Notes under the pieces: generated by a model | What the model saw: the letters and a program-made list of their open reading frames with translations, nothing else | Databases searched by the model: none | What the model was told of the DNA's origin: nothing | Assembly (NCBI GenBank): GCA_033795365.1 | Contig: JARYGU010000032.1 | Span: 1 to 45,939, forward strand | Length of the DNA: 45,939 nt | Direction of reading: 5' to 3' | From: JARYGU01 sp033795365 | Lineage (GTDB): Bacteria; Pseudomonadota; Alphaproteobacteria; Rhizobiales; Rhizobiaceae | Program-made: the position numbers and the translations under genes | Shown here: positions 6,969 through 15,409 of the stretch, one piece after another | How positions within the stretch are numbered: position 1 is the stretch's first letter | How the letters are laid out: each line of letters opens with the position of its first letter

Positions 6969-7076
6969 AAGGAACATGCGCAACTTCGATATTGCTGCGT
7001 CCCCTTTCCGGACTCGCGACATAGCAAAGCTGATGTCATCGTCCTTCGGGCTCAAATCTCTGCACATCGGATTGTC

Positions 7077-8612
7077 ATGAGCGAATTCGCGATAGAACTC
7101 AACGGTATAGACAAGAGCTTCGGCCTTGTTCACGCCAACAGGAACATCAACCTGAAGGTTCGCAAGGGAACCATCCACGGCATCATCGGCGAAAACGGCG
7201 CCGGAAAGTCGACGCTGATGTCGATCCTCTATGGCTTCTATCAGGCGGATCGCGGCGAGATCGTCGTCGACGGCAAGGTCGTGAATATCCGCGATCCGAA
7301 CACCGCCATCGCCGCCGGAATCGGCATGGTGCACCAGCATTTCATGCTGGTTGAGAATTTTACCGTGCTCGAGAACGTGATGCTCGGAGCCGAGGACAGC
7401 CAGGTCCTCAATACCGGTATCGCGCGGGCACGAGGCGAGTTGAAGCGCCTCGAGAAGGAATATGCGCTGGAGGTCGATCCCGATGCGGTGATCGAGGAGC
7501 TGCCGGTCGGACTGCAGCAGCGCGTGGAAATCCTGAAAGCCCTCTACCGCAAGGCGGACATCCTCATCCTGGACGAGCCCACCGGCGTGCTCACGCCGCC
7601 GGAGGCCGATCACCTGTTCCGCATCCTCGAACAGCTGAAAGCCCAGGGAAAGACCATCATCCTCATCACTCACAAGCTGCGCGAGATCATGGCGATCACC
7701 GACGAGGTCTCGGTCATGCGTCGCGGCGAGATGGTCGCGACGCGCGAGACGGAGGGCACTTCGGTGGAGGAGCTTGCAGAACTGATGGTCGGCCGGCGGG
7801 TCCTGCTGCGCGTGGAAAAGGGCGAGGCCCATCCCGGCGACGTCAAGCTTTCGGTCCGCAACCTCACCGTTCGCGACAGTCGCGGCGTCACCATGGTCGA
7901 TGACGTCTCCTTCGATATTCGTGCCGGCGAGATCGTCGGGATCGCCGGCGTGGCGGGAAACGGCCAGTCGGAGCTGCTCGAAGCGATCGCCGGCATTCGC
8001 CGCGCGACATCGGGCACCATCGCCCTCAACGGCAGGGCGACAGACGCTGCCGGCCACGCCGATCCGGCGGAACTGCGCCGGCGCGGCCTCGCCCATGTGC
8101 CGGAGGACCGGCACCATGTCGGGCTCGTCCTGAAATTCGAAGAGAACGAGAATGCGATCCTCGGCTATCACGACGATCCGAAATATCTGAAAGGCATCTT
8201 CCTCGACATGGATGCTATCCGGACCGACGCCGAAGAGAAGATCGCGAAATACGACATCCGGCCGCCGAACGCCCGCCTCAAGACCGCCAATTTCTCCGGC
8301 GGCAATCAGCAGAAGATCGTGCTCGCCCGCGAGATGGAGCGCGACCCCGACGTGCTGATCATCGGCCAGCCGACACGCGGCGTCGATGTCGGCGCGATCG
8401 AATTCATCCACCGGCGCATCATCGAGATGCGCGACCAGGGCAAGGCCGTGCTTCTGGTGTCGGTCGAACTCGACGAGATCAGGGCGCTGTCGGACAGGAT
8501 CCTGGTCATGTTCGCCGGCCGCGTCGTCGGCGAACGCACGCCGGATGCGACGGAGGGCGAGCTCGGCCTGCTGATGGCAGGCGTCGAAGACCGCAAGGAG
8601 GCTGCCGAATGA
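7077..8612 (+). CDS. Nucleoside ABC importer, tandem ATPase subunit
   Basis: 511 residues with two ABC domains. Domain 1 (about 5-240) has Walker A GENGAGKST, a Q-loop in GMVHQHFML, the unusual signature LPVGLQQRVEI in place of LSGGQ, and Walker B ILILDEPTGVLTP. Domain 2 (about 255-500) has a degenerate Walker A (AGVAGNGQSE, no Lys), signature FSGGNQQK and IIGQPTRGVD, with Gln where the catalytic Glu normally sits. This asymmetry is normal for BmpB/YufO-type nucleoside and sugar ATPases, in which one composite site does the hydrolysis. It powers the two permeases that follow, overlapping the first by 4 bp (ATGA). First gene of a likely seven-gene operon. Confidence 0.95.
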   Translation: MSEFAIELNGIDKSFGLVHANRNINLKVRKGTIHGIIGENGAGKSTLMSILYGFYQADRGEIVVDGKVVNIRDPNTAIAAGIGMVHQHFMLVENFTVLENVMLGAEDSQVLNTGIARARGELKRLEKEYALEVDPDAVIEELPVGLQQRVEILKALYRKADILILDEPTGVLTPPEADHLFRILEQLKAQGKTIILITHKLREIMAITDEVSVMRRGEMVATRETEGTSVEELAELMVGRRVLLRVEKGEAHPGDVKLSVRNLTVRDSRGVTMVDDVSFDIRAGEIVGIAGVAGNGQSELLEAIAGIRRATSGTIALNGRATDAAGHADPAELRRRGLAHVPEDRHHVGLVLKFEENENAILGYHDDPKYLKGIFLDMDAIRTDAEEKIAKYDIRPPNARLKTANFSGGNQQKIVLAREMERDPDVLIIGQPTRGVDVGAIEFIHRRIIEMRDQGKAVLLVSVELDEIRALSDRILVMFAGRVVGERTPDATEGELGLLMAGVEDRKEAAE

Positions 8613-9742
8613 GCAATCCCTATGCCAAGCTGCCGAACTGGGCGGAATACGGCCTGATTCCGCTCGTCAACCTGGTGGTCGCCTTCCTTGTCGCCGGCCT
8701 CGTCGTGCTTCTCGTCGGCGAGAACCCGCTGGAAGCGGCCTATCACCTGATCAACGGCGCCTTCGGACGGGGAGAATATATCGGCTTCACGCTCTATTAC
8801 GCCACGACCTTCATCTTCACGGGGCTCGCGGTCGCGGTTGCCTTCCATTGCGGCCTTTTCAATATCGGCGGCGAAGGCCAGGCCTATGTCGGCGGCATCG
8901 GCGTGGCGCTCGCCTGCCTCTGGCTCGACCGCTTCATGCCCTGGTATGTCGTCTTTCCGGTGGCGATCCTCGGATCGGCCCTTTTCGGCGCGCTCTGGGC
9001 CTTCCTGCCGGGCTGGCTGCAGGCCAGGCGCGGAAGCCATATCGTCATCACCACCATCATGTTCAACTTCATCGCCTCCAGCCTGATGGTCTATCTGCTG
9101 ACGCGCGTCCTGAAGCCGCTGGGTTCGATGGCGCCGCAGACGCGCACCTTCGACGCCGGCGGGCAACTGCCGAAACTCGACTGGCTGCTTGCCATCTTCG
9201 GCCTCGACGTCGGCAGCGCGCCCTTCAACGTCTCCTTCCTGCTGGCGCTCGTCGCGGCCTTCTGCGTCTGGCTCCTCATCTGGCGGACGCGGCTCGGATA
9301 CGAGATGCGCACCATGGGCCACAGCCCCGCGGCTGCCCGTTATGCCGGCGTCCGGGAAACGCGCATCACCATCATCGCCATGATGATCTCCGGCGGGCTT
9401 GCCGGCATGATGGCGCTGAACCCGATCATGGGCGAGCAGTTCCGCATGCAGCTGGATTTCGTGCAGGGCGCAGGCTTCGTCGGCATCGCGGTCGCGCTGA
9501 TGGGCCGCTCGCATCCGGCAGGGATCATCCCCGCGGCCGTACTTTTCGGCGTTCTCTACCAGGGCGGCGCCGAAATCGCCTTCGAGATGCCTTCGATCAC
9601 CCGCGACATGATCGTCATCATCCAGGGGCTGGTGATCCTCTTCGCCGGCGCGCTGGAAAACATGTTCCGGCCGGCAATCACCGCCGCGCTTTCCGGCTTT
9701 ACGGCACGCGAGCGCGCCGCGGCGGCGGCGAAGGGAGCCTGA
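8609..9742 (+). CDS. Nucleoside ABC importer, permease subunit 1
   Basis: 377 residues, largely hydrophobic with about nine or ten membrane spans. It carries the BPD_transp_2 family features: FNIGGEGQAYVGG near residue 87, the RRGSHIVITTIMFNFIAS loop, TRLGYEMRTMGHSPAAARYAG (the cytoplasmic coupling helix region) and FVGIAVALMGRSHP. This matches the YufP/NupB class of nucleoside importers. It translationally overlaps the ATPase gene and is followed three bases later by the second permease. The hydrophilic start (MSNPYAKLPNWAEYG) is cytoplasmic. Confidence 0.94.
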   Translation: MSNPYAKLPNWAEYGLIPLVNLVVAFLVAGLVVLLVGENPLEAAYHLINGAFGRGEYIGFTLYYATTFIFTGLAVAVAFHCGLFNIGGEGQAYVGGIGVALACLWLDRFMPWYVVFPVAILGSALFGALWAFLPGWLQARRGSHIVITTIMFNFIASSLMVYLLTRVLKPLGSMAPQTRTFDAGGQLPKLDWLLAIFGLDVGSAPFNVSFLLALVAAFCVWLLIWRTRLGYEMRTMGHSPAAARYAGVRETRITIIAMMISGGLAGMMALNPIMGEQFRMQLDFVQGAGFVGIAVALMGRSHPAGIIPAAVLFGVLYQGGAEIAFEMPSITRDMIVIIQGLVILFAGALENMFRPAITAALSGFTARERAAAAAKGA

Positions 9743-9745
9743 ACG

Positions 9746-10717
9746 ATGGATATCTTTCATACGCTCGTCGTCCTTCTCGAATCGACCATCCGCGTCTCTG
9801 TCCCGCTGATCTTCGCAGCCCTTGCCGGGCTCTTCACCGAGCGTGCCGGCGTTTTCGACATCGGCCTGGAAGGCAAGATGCTCGGCGGTGCCTTTGCCGC
9901 CGCCACCGTCGCCTATCTGACGCAGTCGGCGGCGATGGGGCTTCTTGCCGCAATCCTCGTCTCGGTGTTCTTTTCACTCGTGCACGGCTATGCGTCGATC
10001 ACCCAGCGCGGCAGCCAGATCGTCTCGGGCGTCGCGATCAACTTCATCGTCGCCGGTGCCACGGTCATCCTGGGCGAGGCCTGGTTCCGTCAGGGCGGCC
10101 GCACGCCTGCGCTTTCCGAGGGCGCGCGCTTCGGCACCGTCGAGCTTCCCTTTGCAGAGGCGTTGCGCGGCGTGCCCGTCGTCGGCCCGATCTATTCGGA
10201 TCTCCTCTCGGGGCACTACTGGCTCACTTATCTCGCCTTCCTCATGGTGCCGGCGAGCTGGTGGATCCTCTACCGGACCCGTTTCGGCCTGAGGCTGCGC
10301 GCCGTCGGCGAAAATCCGGGCGCGGTCGATACGGCCGGAATCTCGGTGATATGGCTGCGCTATCGTGCCACCATCTGCTGCGGCATTCTCTGCGGTTTTG
10401 CCGGCGCCTATCTTTCGCTGGCCGTCAATGCCGGCTTCGTCAAGGGCATGACCGCCGGCAAGGGATATATCGCGCTTGCCGCGCTGATCTTCGCCAAGTG
10501 GAAACCGGTCAACATCATGCTCGCATGCCTGCTGTTCGGTTTCCTGGACGCCCTAGCGATCAGGCTCCAGGGCAATCCCCTGCCGTTGATCGGCCAGGTG
10601 CCGGTACAGCTCATGCAGGCCCTGCCCTATATCCTCACCGTCGTCCTGCTCGCGGGCTTCATCGGCAAGGCGATCCCGCCGAAGGCCGGCGGTGTGCCCT
10701 ATGTGAAGGAACGCTGA
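9746..10717 (+). CDS. Nucleoside ABC importer, permease subunit 2
   Basis: 323 residues, all-helical membrane protein of the BPD_transp_2 family (YufQ/NupC class). Conserved parts include ERAGVFDIGLEGKMLGGAFAA near residue 31, GSQIVSGVAINFIV, RTRFGLRLRAVGENPGAVDTAGISV as the coupling loop, and a C-terminal PKAGGVPYVKER tail. Together with the preceding permease it should form the heterodimeric channel. The next gene (cdd) starts one base after the stop codon, so transport and catabolism are cotranscribed. Confidence 0.94.
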   Translation: MDIFHTLVVLLESTIRVSVPLIFAALAGLFTERAGVFDIGLEGKMLGGAFAAATVAYLTQSAAMGLLAAILVSVFFSLVHGYASITQRGSQIVSGVAINFIVAGATVILGEAWFRQGGRTPALSEGARFGTVELPFAEALRGVPVVGPIYSDLLSGHYWLTYLAFLMVPASWWILYRTRFGLRLRAVGENPGAVDTAGISVIWLRYRATICCGILCGFAGAYLSLAVNAGFVKGMTAGKGYIALAALIFAKWKPVNIMLACLLFGFLDALAIRLQGNPLPLIGQVPVQLMQALPYILTVVLLAGFIGKAIPPKAGGVPYVKER

Positions 10718-10718
10718 C

Positions 10719-11111
10719 ATGTCACACGATCTTTTCGAGGCGGCGCGCGGCGCCATGGCCTTTGCGCACGCGCCCTATTCCAAGTTCCCTGTGGGGGCGG
10801 CGATCCGTGCGGAGGACGGCCGGATCTACACAGGCGCCAATATCGAAAACATCTCTTTTCCCCAAGGGTGGTGCGCGGAGCCGACGGCCATCAGCCAGAT
10901 GATCATGGGGCGCGCGAAAAGGATCGTCGAGATCGCCGTCATCGCTGAAAAGCTGCCGCTCTGCCCACCCTGCGGCGGCTGCCGCCAGAAGATCGCGGAA
11001 TTCGCCTCCGCCGAAACGCGCATCTATCTCTGCGACGAGGCGGGCGTGAAAAAGACGATGACAATGACGGAGCTTCTGCCGCACAGTTTCGAGACGGAGA
11101 GCATCGGATGA
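10719..11111 (+). CDS. cdd: Cytidine deaminase
   Basis: 130 residues, the size of tetrameric cytidine deaminases. Zinc site: C52 in WCAEPTA with catalytic E54, and C85 and C88 in PPCGGCRQ. Substrate loop FPVGAAI and NIENISFPQG precede it. The family motif is usually CAERTA; here Arg is replaced by Pro, which I have seen in rhizobial homologues, so it is probably active. It converts cytidine and deoxycytidine to uridine and deoxyuridine. It sits between the importer permease and the purine phosphorylase, overlapping the latter by 4 bp. Confidence 0.94.
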   Translation: MSHDLFEAARGAMAFAHAPYSKFPVGAAIRAEDGRIYTGANIENISFPQGWCAEPTAISQMIMGRAKRIVEIAVIAEKLPLCPPCGGCRQKIAEFASAETRIYLCDEAGVKKTMTMTELLPHSFETESIG

Positions 11112-11920
11112 CCGCCGGGACGACCGACCTTCTCGTTTCCCGGCTCGCCGGGCTTCTGCCGCGCTATGGCATCGTGCTCGGCTCGGGGCTCGGAACCCTG
11201 GTGGAGGCCGTGCGCGATCCGCTGCGCATCCCCTATGCGGACCTGCCCGGCTTTCCCGTCAGCGCAGTTTCCGGCCATGCCGGCGAACTGGTCGCCGGAT
11301 ATCTCGGCCAGGTTCCGGTGATCATGCTTTCCGGGCGCGTGCATTATTACGAGCGCGGCGATGCGAATGCGATGCGCTTTCCGATAGAAGTGCTCAAGGG
11401 CCTCGGCGTGCGATCGCTCATCCTGACCAATTCGGCGGGATCGCTGCGCGAGGACATGCCGCCGGGATCGGTCATGCGGATCGCCGACCACATCAATTTT
11501 TCCGGCACCAATCCGCTGATCGGGATGGAGGGAGACGAGCGCTTCGTCGGGATGACCAATGCCTATGACGCCGCGCTTGCCGAGCGCATGGACAAGGCGG
11601 CGGAAACCACCGGGATTGCGCTCAAAAAAGGCGTCTACATGTGGTTTTCTGGCCCGAGCTTCGAGACGCCTGCGGAGATCCGCATGGCAAGCATCCTCGG
11701 TGCGGATGCGGTCGGGATGTCGACCGTCCCGGAAGTGCTGATTGCAAGATTTCTGGGGCTGAGGGTTGCGGCAGCCTCCGTCATAACCAATTATGGCGCC
11801 GGCATGACCGGCGCGGAGCTCAGCCATCACGAGACCAAGGACATGGCTCCGATCGGGGGCAGGCGGCTTTCCGCCATCCTCACCGAGATGATCGCGGGCG
11901 GAGGCAATGACGATGAATGA
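11108..11920 (+). CDS. punA: Purine nucleoside phosphorylase (trimeric type)
   Basis: 270 residues, matching the trimeric PNP class rather than hexameric DeoD. Visible motifs are VLGSGLGTL (phosphate site), SGHAGELVAG, GRVHYYERGD, LTNSAGSL, MWFSGPSFETPAEIRM (base site) and GMSTVPEVL, plus a C-terminal ITNYGAGMTG. It splits inosine, guanosine and the deoxy forms with phosphate to the base plus (deoxy)ribose 1-phosphate, in the cytoplasm. The pentose 1-phosphate then passes to DeoB (encoded on the opposite strand at 16.4 kb). The start overlaps cdd by 4 bp, and the end overlaps deoC. Confidence 0.93.
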   Translation: MTAGTTDLLVSRLAGLLPRYGIVLGSGLGTLVEAVRDPLRIPYADLPGFPVSAVSGHAGELVAGYLGQVPVIMLSGRVHYYERGDANAMRFPIEVLKGLGVRSLILTNSAGSLREDMPPGSVMRIADHINFSGTNPLIGMEGDERFVGMTNAYDAALAERMDKAAETTGIALKKGVYMWFSGPSFETPAEIRMASILGADAVGMSTVPEVLIARFLGLRVAAASVITNYGAGMTGAELSHHETKDMAPIGGRRLSAILTEMIAGGGNDDE

Positions 11921-12686
11921 AACCACCTCGAAGCAGGTCGCGGCACTTGCGCTCTCGCTGCTCGACCTCACCGACCTTTCCGACGATTGCGACGCCGCAG
12001 CCATCGAAAGTCTTTGCGCCCAGGCGGCGACCTCTCACGGCCCGACGGCGGCGATCTGCATCTGGCCGCGCTTCGTCACGCAGGCACGTGCCATTCTCGG
12101 CCCCGACAGTCCCATTCGCATCGCGACGGTCGTGAACTTTCCATCGGGCGATCTGCCGCTCGACGCCGTCGTCGCCGAAACCCGGCAGGCGATTGCCGAC
12201 GGAGCGGACGAGATCGACCTCGCGATCCCCTACAAGGCGCTGATCGCCGGCGATGAGAATGCCGTGCGCATGATGGTGAGCGATGTCAGGACGGTTTCTG
12301 CCCCGCCCGTCCTGCTGAAGGTTATTCTCGAAACGGGAGAACTGAAGGATCGCGGCCTGATACGGAACGCATCCCATATCGCGATCTCGGCCGGTGCCGA
12401 TTTCATCAAGACATCGACCGGCAAGGTCGCCGTCAACGCCACCCTTGAGGCCGCCGACATCATGCTCAACGCCATTCGCGAGAGCGGCCGCAAGGTCGGG
12501 TTCAAGCCGGCGGGCGGCGTGCGGACCGTCGCCGATGCGGACCTTTATCTCAAGCTTGCCGCAACGATCCATGGCCCGGATTGGGCGATGCCTTCCACCT
12601 TCCGGTTCGGGGCCTCGGGGCTCCTCGGCGACATATTGGCGGTGCTCGACGGCAAGGCGTCGTCAGCCGCCGCCGCAAGCTACTAG
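11907..12686 (+). CDS. deoC: Deoxyribose-phosphate aldolase
   Basis: 259 residues; the ATG at 11907 or the one two codons later (11913) may be used, both inside the end of the phosphorylase gene. Class I aldolase barrel with Schiff-base lysine K168 in DFIKTSTGK, K200 in GFKPAGGVR and the acid D104 in DEIDLAI. VILETGELK and a C-terminal FRFGASGLL also mark the E. coli-type enzyme. It cleaves 2-deoxyribose 5-phosphate to glyceraldehyde 3-phosphate and acetaldehyde, completing deoxynucleoside breakdown. Confidence 0.95.
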   Translation: MTMNETTSKQVAALALSLLDLTDLSDDCDAAAIESLCAQAATSHGPTAAICIWPRFVTQARAILGPDSPIRIATVVNFPSGDLPLDAVVAETRQAIADGADEIDLAIPYKALIAGDENAVRMMVSDVRTVSAPPVLLKVILETGELKDRGLIRNASHIAISAGADFIKTSTGKVAVNATLEAADIMLNAIRESGRKVGFKPAGGVRTVADADLYLKLAATIHGPDWAMPSTFRFGASGLLGDILAVLDGKASSAAAASY

Positions 12687-12695
12687 GCCCCTGAA

Positions 12696-14009
12696 ATGAT
12701 CCCGCAGGAGATCATACGCCGCAAGCGCGACGGCGAAGCCCTGAGGGCCGAGGAGATTGCTGCCTTCATCGGCGCGCTTTCTGCAAGCCGCCTGAGCGAA
12801 GGGCAGATCGCCGCCTTCGCGATGGCCGTATGGTTCCGCGGCATGTCCGAGGCCGAAACGGTGGCGCTGACGCTCGCCATGCGCGATTCCGGCGAGGTCC
12901 TCGACTGGCGGGACATCGATCGGCCGATCGCCGACAAGCATTCGACCGGCGGCGTCGGCGACAATGTCTCGCTCATGCTTGCGCCCATCGCCGCGGCCTG
13001 CGGATTGGCGGTTCCGATGATCTCCGGCCGCGGGCTTGGCCATACCGGCGGCACGCTCGACAAGCTGGAGTCGATCCCCGGATATGCCATCAGTCCCCCC
13101 GCGGCGCTCTTCCGGCGGAGCGTGAAGGATATCGGCTGCGCCATCATCGGCCAGACGGCCGATCTGGCGCCCGCGGACCGCAGGCTCTATGCCATCCGCG
13201 ACGTCACCGCCACCGTCGATTCCGTACCGCTCATTACCGCGTCGATCCTTTCCAAGAAGCTCGCAGCCGGCCTCCGATCGCTTGTGCTCGACGTCAAGCT
13301 CGGCAGCGGCGCCTTCATGGCAGGCCGCAAGGAGGCCGAAGACCTTTCGCGCTCGCTCGTCGCTGTCGCGAACGGGGCGGGCCTCCGGACGACGGCGTTG
13401 ATTACCGACATGAACGAGCCGCTGGCGGACGCCGCGGGCAATGCGGTGGAGATCAGGAACTGCATCGATTTCCTGACCGGGCGGAAACCCGGCACGCGCC
13501 TCGAAAGGCTCGTCCTCGCGCTCGCTGCGGAGATGCTGGTGACGTCCGGGCTTGAAACGAACGTCGCGGCTGCGCAGGCGAAAGCGGCCGAGGCCCTGCG
13601 CAGCGGCGCGGCAGCGGAACGTTTCTCCGCAATGGTGCATGCGCTCGGCGGCCCCGCCGATCTTCTGGAGAAGCCGGACATCCATCTGCCGCGCGCGCCG
13701 GTCGTCCAATCGGTTACGGCCGGGGAAACCGGTTTCCTTGCCTCCTGCGAAACACGGACGATCGGAATGGCCGTGATAGAGCTCGGCGGCGGACGCATGC
13801 GGTCGGACGATTCCATCGATCACCGCGTCGGCTTCGAAGGGCTGCTGCCGCTCGGGACACGGGTCGACAAGGGCGAGGAGATCGCGAGGGTCCATGCCGC
13901 CTCGAAGGAAGCTGCCGGGAGAGCCGCGGCCCGGCTGCGCGACGCCTATGCGATCAGCACCGACAAGCCGGCCTTGCAGCCGGAAATCGTCGCGCGGATC
14001 AGCGGATGA
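12696..14009 (+). CDS. deoA: Thymidine phosphorylase
   Basis: 437 residues. N-terminal helical domain, then the phosphate-binding KHSTGGVGDN near residue 84 and the family signature SGRGLGHTGGTLDKLESIPG near 114, LDVKLGSGAFM, and a C-terminal alpha/beta domain with ELGGGR and HRVGFEGLLPLG. It phosphorolyses thymidine and deoxyuridine to base plus deoxyribose 1-phosphate. It starts 9 bp after deoC and is the last gene of the importer/catabolism operon. Its 3' end overlaps the convergent aspartic protease gene by 11 bp. Confidence 0.95.
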   Translation: MIPQEIIRRKRDGEALRAEEIAAFIGALSASRLSEGQIAAFAMAVWFRGMSEAETVALTLAMRDSGEVLDWRDIDRPIADKHSTGGVGDNVSLMLAPIAAACGLAVPMISGRGLGHTGGTLDKLESIPGYAISPPAALFRRSVKDIGCAIIGQTADLAPADRRLYAIRDVTATVDSVPLITASILSKKLAAGLRSLVLDVKLGSGAFMAGRKEAEDLSRSLVAVANGAGLRTTALITDMNEPLADAAGNAVEIRNCIDFLTGRKPGTRLERLVLALAAEMLVTSGLETNVAAAQAKAAEALRSGAAAERFSAMVHALGGPADLLEKPDIHLPRAPVVQSVTAGETGFLASCETRTIGMAVIELGGGRMRSDDSIDHRVGFEGLLPLGTRVDKGEEIARVHAASKEAAGRAAARLRDAYAISTDKPALQPEIVARISG

Positions 14010-14535
14010 GCCGCATCCGGCTCCCCTCGACCTGATAGGAGGAAAGCCCCTTCAGGAAGCTCATGCCGATCAGCGTTCCCGACAGGGCGCGATCCTCCAG
14101 CACCATGGCGCCGACATTCCGGACCCTGACCGGACCGATTTCAACGCTGTCCAGCTTTACATAGGCGGCGCTCACCTTGCCGTTCGCGGTGTCCACCGCA
14201 TAGCGAAAGCTGAGATCCTTGCGCGCGATGCCGAGACGCTCGGCGGTGGAGACATTGATCGCCACCATGCTCGCGCCGGTATCGACAAGTCCCGTCTCCT
14301 TGCGGCCGTTGATCGTGAAAGTACCGCTGAAATGGCCGCCGGCGTCGGCTTCCAGCACCGCGCCGCGGTTTCCGGTATAGCGCGCAGCCGAAACGGCCGT
14401 CTGCCGAGGTGCAGCCTCCTCCGGCGTCACGGGCTCCACCTCGGCGGGACCGGATAGGTAGGGGCCAATGAAATCAGGGGCGTAAACGGCTGCGACGGCA
14501 ATGCCTGCGGCAAAGACGAGGCTGCGAACGAGCAT
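13999..14535 (-). CDS. Membrane-anchored retropepsin-like aspartic protease (clan AA, TIGR02281 type)
   Basis: 178 residues. The N-terminal hydrophobic helix (LVRSLVFAAGIAVAAVYA) acts as an uncleaved anchor. A Pro/Glu-rich linker to about residue 50 leads to a single retropepsin-like domain with the catalytic triplet D85-T86-G87 in GLVDTGASMV, and a second GMSFL segment near the C-terminus. A lone domain means it should work as a dimer, facing the periplasm. The substrate of this alphaproteobacterial family is not known to me. The gene converges on and overlaps deoA. A TTAA-N7-TTAA box lies about 110 bp upstream of its start. Confidence 0.85.
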   Translation of the reverse strand: MLVRSLVFAAGIAVAAVYAPDFIGPYLSGPAEVEPVTPEEAAPRQTAVSAARYTGNRGAVLEADAGGHFSGTFTINGRKETGLVDTGASMVAINVSTAERLGIARKDLSFRYAVDTANGKVSAAYVKLDSVEIGPVRVRNVGAMVLEDRALSGTLIGMSFLKGLSSYQVEGSRMRLIR

Positions 14536-14643
14536 CGGGCAATCTCCATCGGAAGAAGTGCCCCTGTATATTTCCGTTCGAGCTAACGGATCGGAAATTC
14601 TCCCGGCCGGGAAATCTTTTCCCGTTTTAATTGCATTCGCTGG

Positions 14644-14658
14644 TTAACGGCGGGTTAA
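14644..14658. promoter_or_regulatory. Candidate CtrA box (TTAA-N7-TTAA)
   Basis: TTAA (14644-14647), seven bases, TTAA (14655-14658) exactly matches the full CtrA consensus spacing of alphaproteobacteria. It lies just beyond the upp stop and 109-123 bp upstream of the aspartic protease start, in the 127-bp gap between them, so it could place the protease gene under cell-cycle control. A GC palindrome TCCCGGCCGGGA at 14601-14612 in the same gap may end upp transcripts. Binding is untested. Confidence 0.5.
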
Positions 14659-14662
14659 GCGC

Positions 14663-15292
14663 TCACTTGGTGCCGTACATGCGGTCTCCGGCGTCGCCGA
14701 GCCCCGGCATGATATAGCCCTTGTCGTTGAGATGACTGTCGATGGAGGCCGTGTAGACGGGGACGTCGGGATGGACGGCCTGGAAATTGCGGATGCCTTC
14801 CGGCGCGGCGAGGAGACACAGGAAACGGATATTGTTGGCGCCGCGCTCCTTGAGCTTCTCGATCGCGGCAATCGCGGAATTGCCGGTCGCCAGCATCGGG
14901 TCGACGACGATGACGAGGCGCGCATGCAGATCGTCCGGCGCCTTGAAGAAATATTCGATCGCCTCCAGCGTATCGTGGTCGCGATAGACGCCGATATGCG
15001 AGACACGGGCGGAAGGAACGAGCTCCAGCATCCCTTCCAGCAGCCCGTTTCCTGCGCGCAGGATGGAAGCGAAGACCAGTTTCTTGCCCTCCAGGATCGG
15101 CGCATCGATCTCCTGCAGCGGCGTCTCGATCCGTTCCGTCGTCAGTTCCAGATCACGCGTCACCTCGTAGCAGAGAAGTGTCGAAATCTCTCTCAGAAGG
15201 CGGCGGAAGCTTCCTGTGGAGGTTTCCTTCTTGCGCATGATGGTCAGCTTGTGCTGCACAAGCGGATGATTGATGACTGTGACGCCGTCCAT
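14663..15292 (-). CDS. upp: Uracil phosphoribosyltransferase
   Basis: 209 residues, standard length. The type I PRPP-binding motif is VIVVDPMLATGNSA near residues 125-138, with ILRAGNGLLEGM earlier and the uracil-binding C-terminal MPGLGDAGDRMYGTK. It makes UMP from uracil and PRPP, recapturing the base released by the phosphorylases encoded in the facing operon. It lies 117 bp downstream of add on the same strand. That gap may carry a separate promoter, but none is obvious. Confidence 0.96.
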   Translation of the reverse strand: MDGVTVINHPLVQHKLTIMRKKETSTGSFRRLLREISTLLCYEVTRDLELTTERIETPLQEIDAPILEGKKLVFASILRAGNGLLEGMLELVPSARVSHIGVYRDHDTLEAIEYFFKAPDDLHARLVIVVDPMLATGNSAIAAIEKLKERGANNIRFLCLLAAPEGIRNFQAVHPDVPVYTASIDSHLNDKGYIMPGLGDAGDRMYGTK

Positions 15293-15409
15293 GGCCGAAC
15301 CTTCCGGAAATCTTTGCAGTTACTTTTTCCACGGAAGCATTGTCTGCCGCAAGAGAGGAGAGCGGCGGCAAGCGCTCATCCCCAGTTACCGGCCCTGCGA
15401 AACTCCGGT

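Noticed and set aside
8848..10902. 684-codon open frame on the plus strand over the permease genes
   Set aside because: It is in another frame of the two permeases, rich in Arg/His/Pro as expected for shadow frames of GC-rich DNA, and has no family sequence.
10752..10950. Possible inactive cytidine deaminase because CAERTA reads CAEPTA
   Set aside because: All three zinc cysteines and the catalytic Glu are present, and the substitution appears in other rhizobial homologues I remember.
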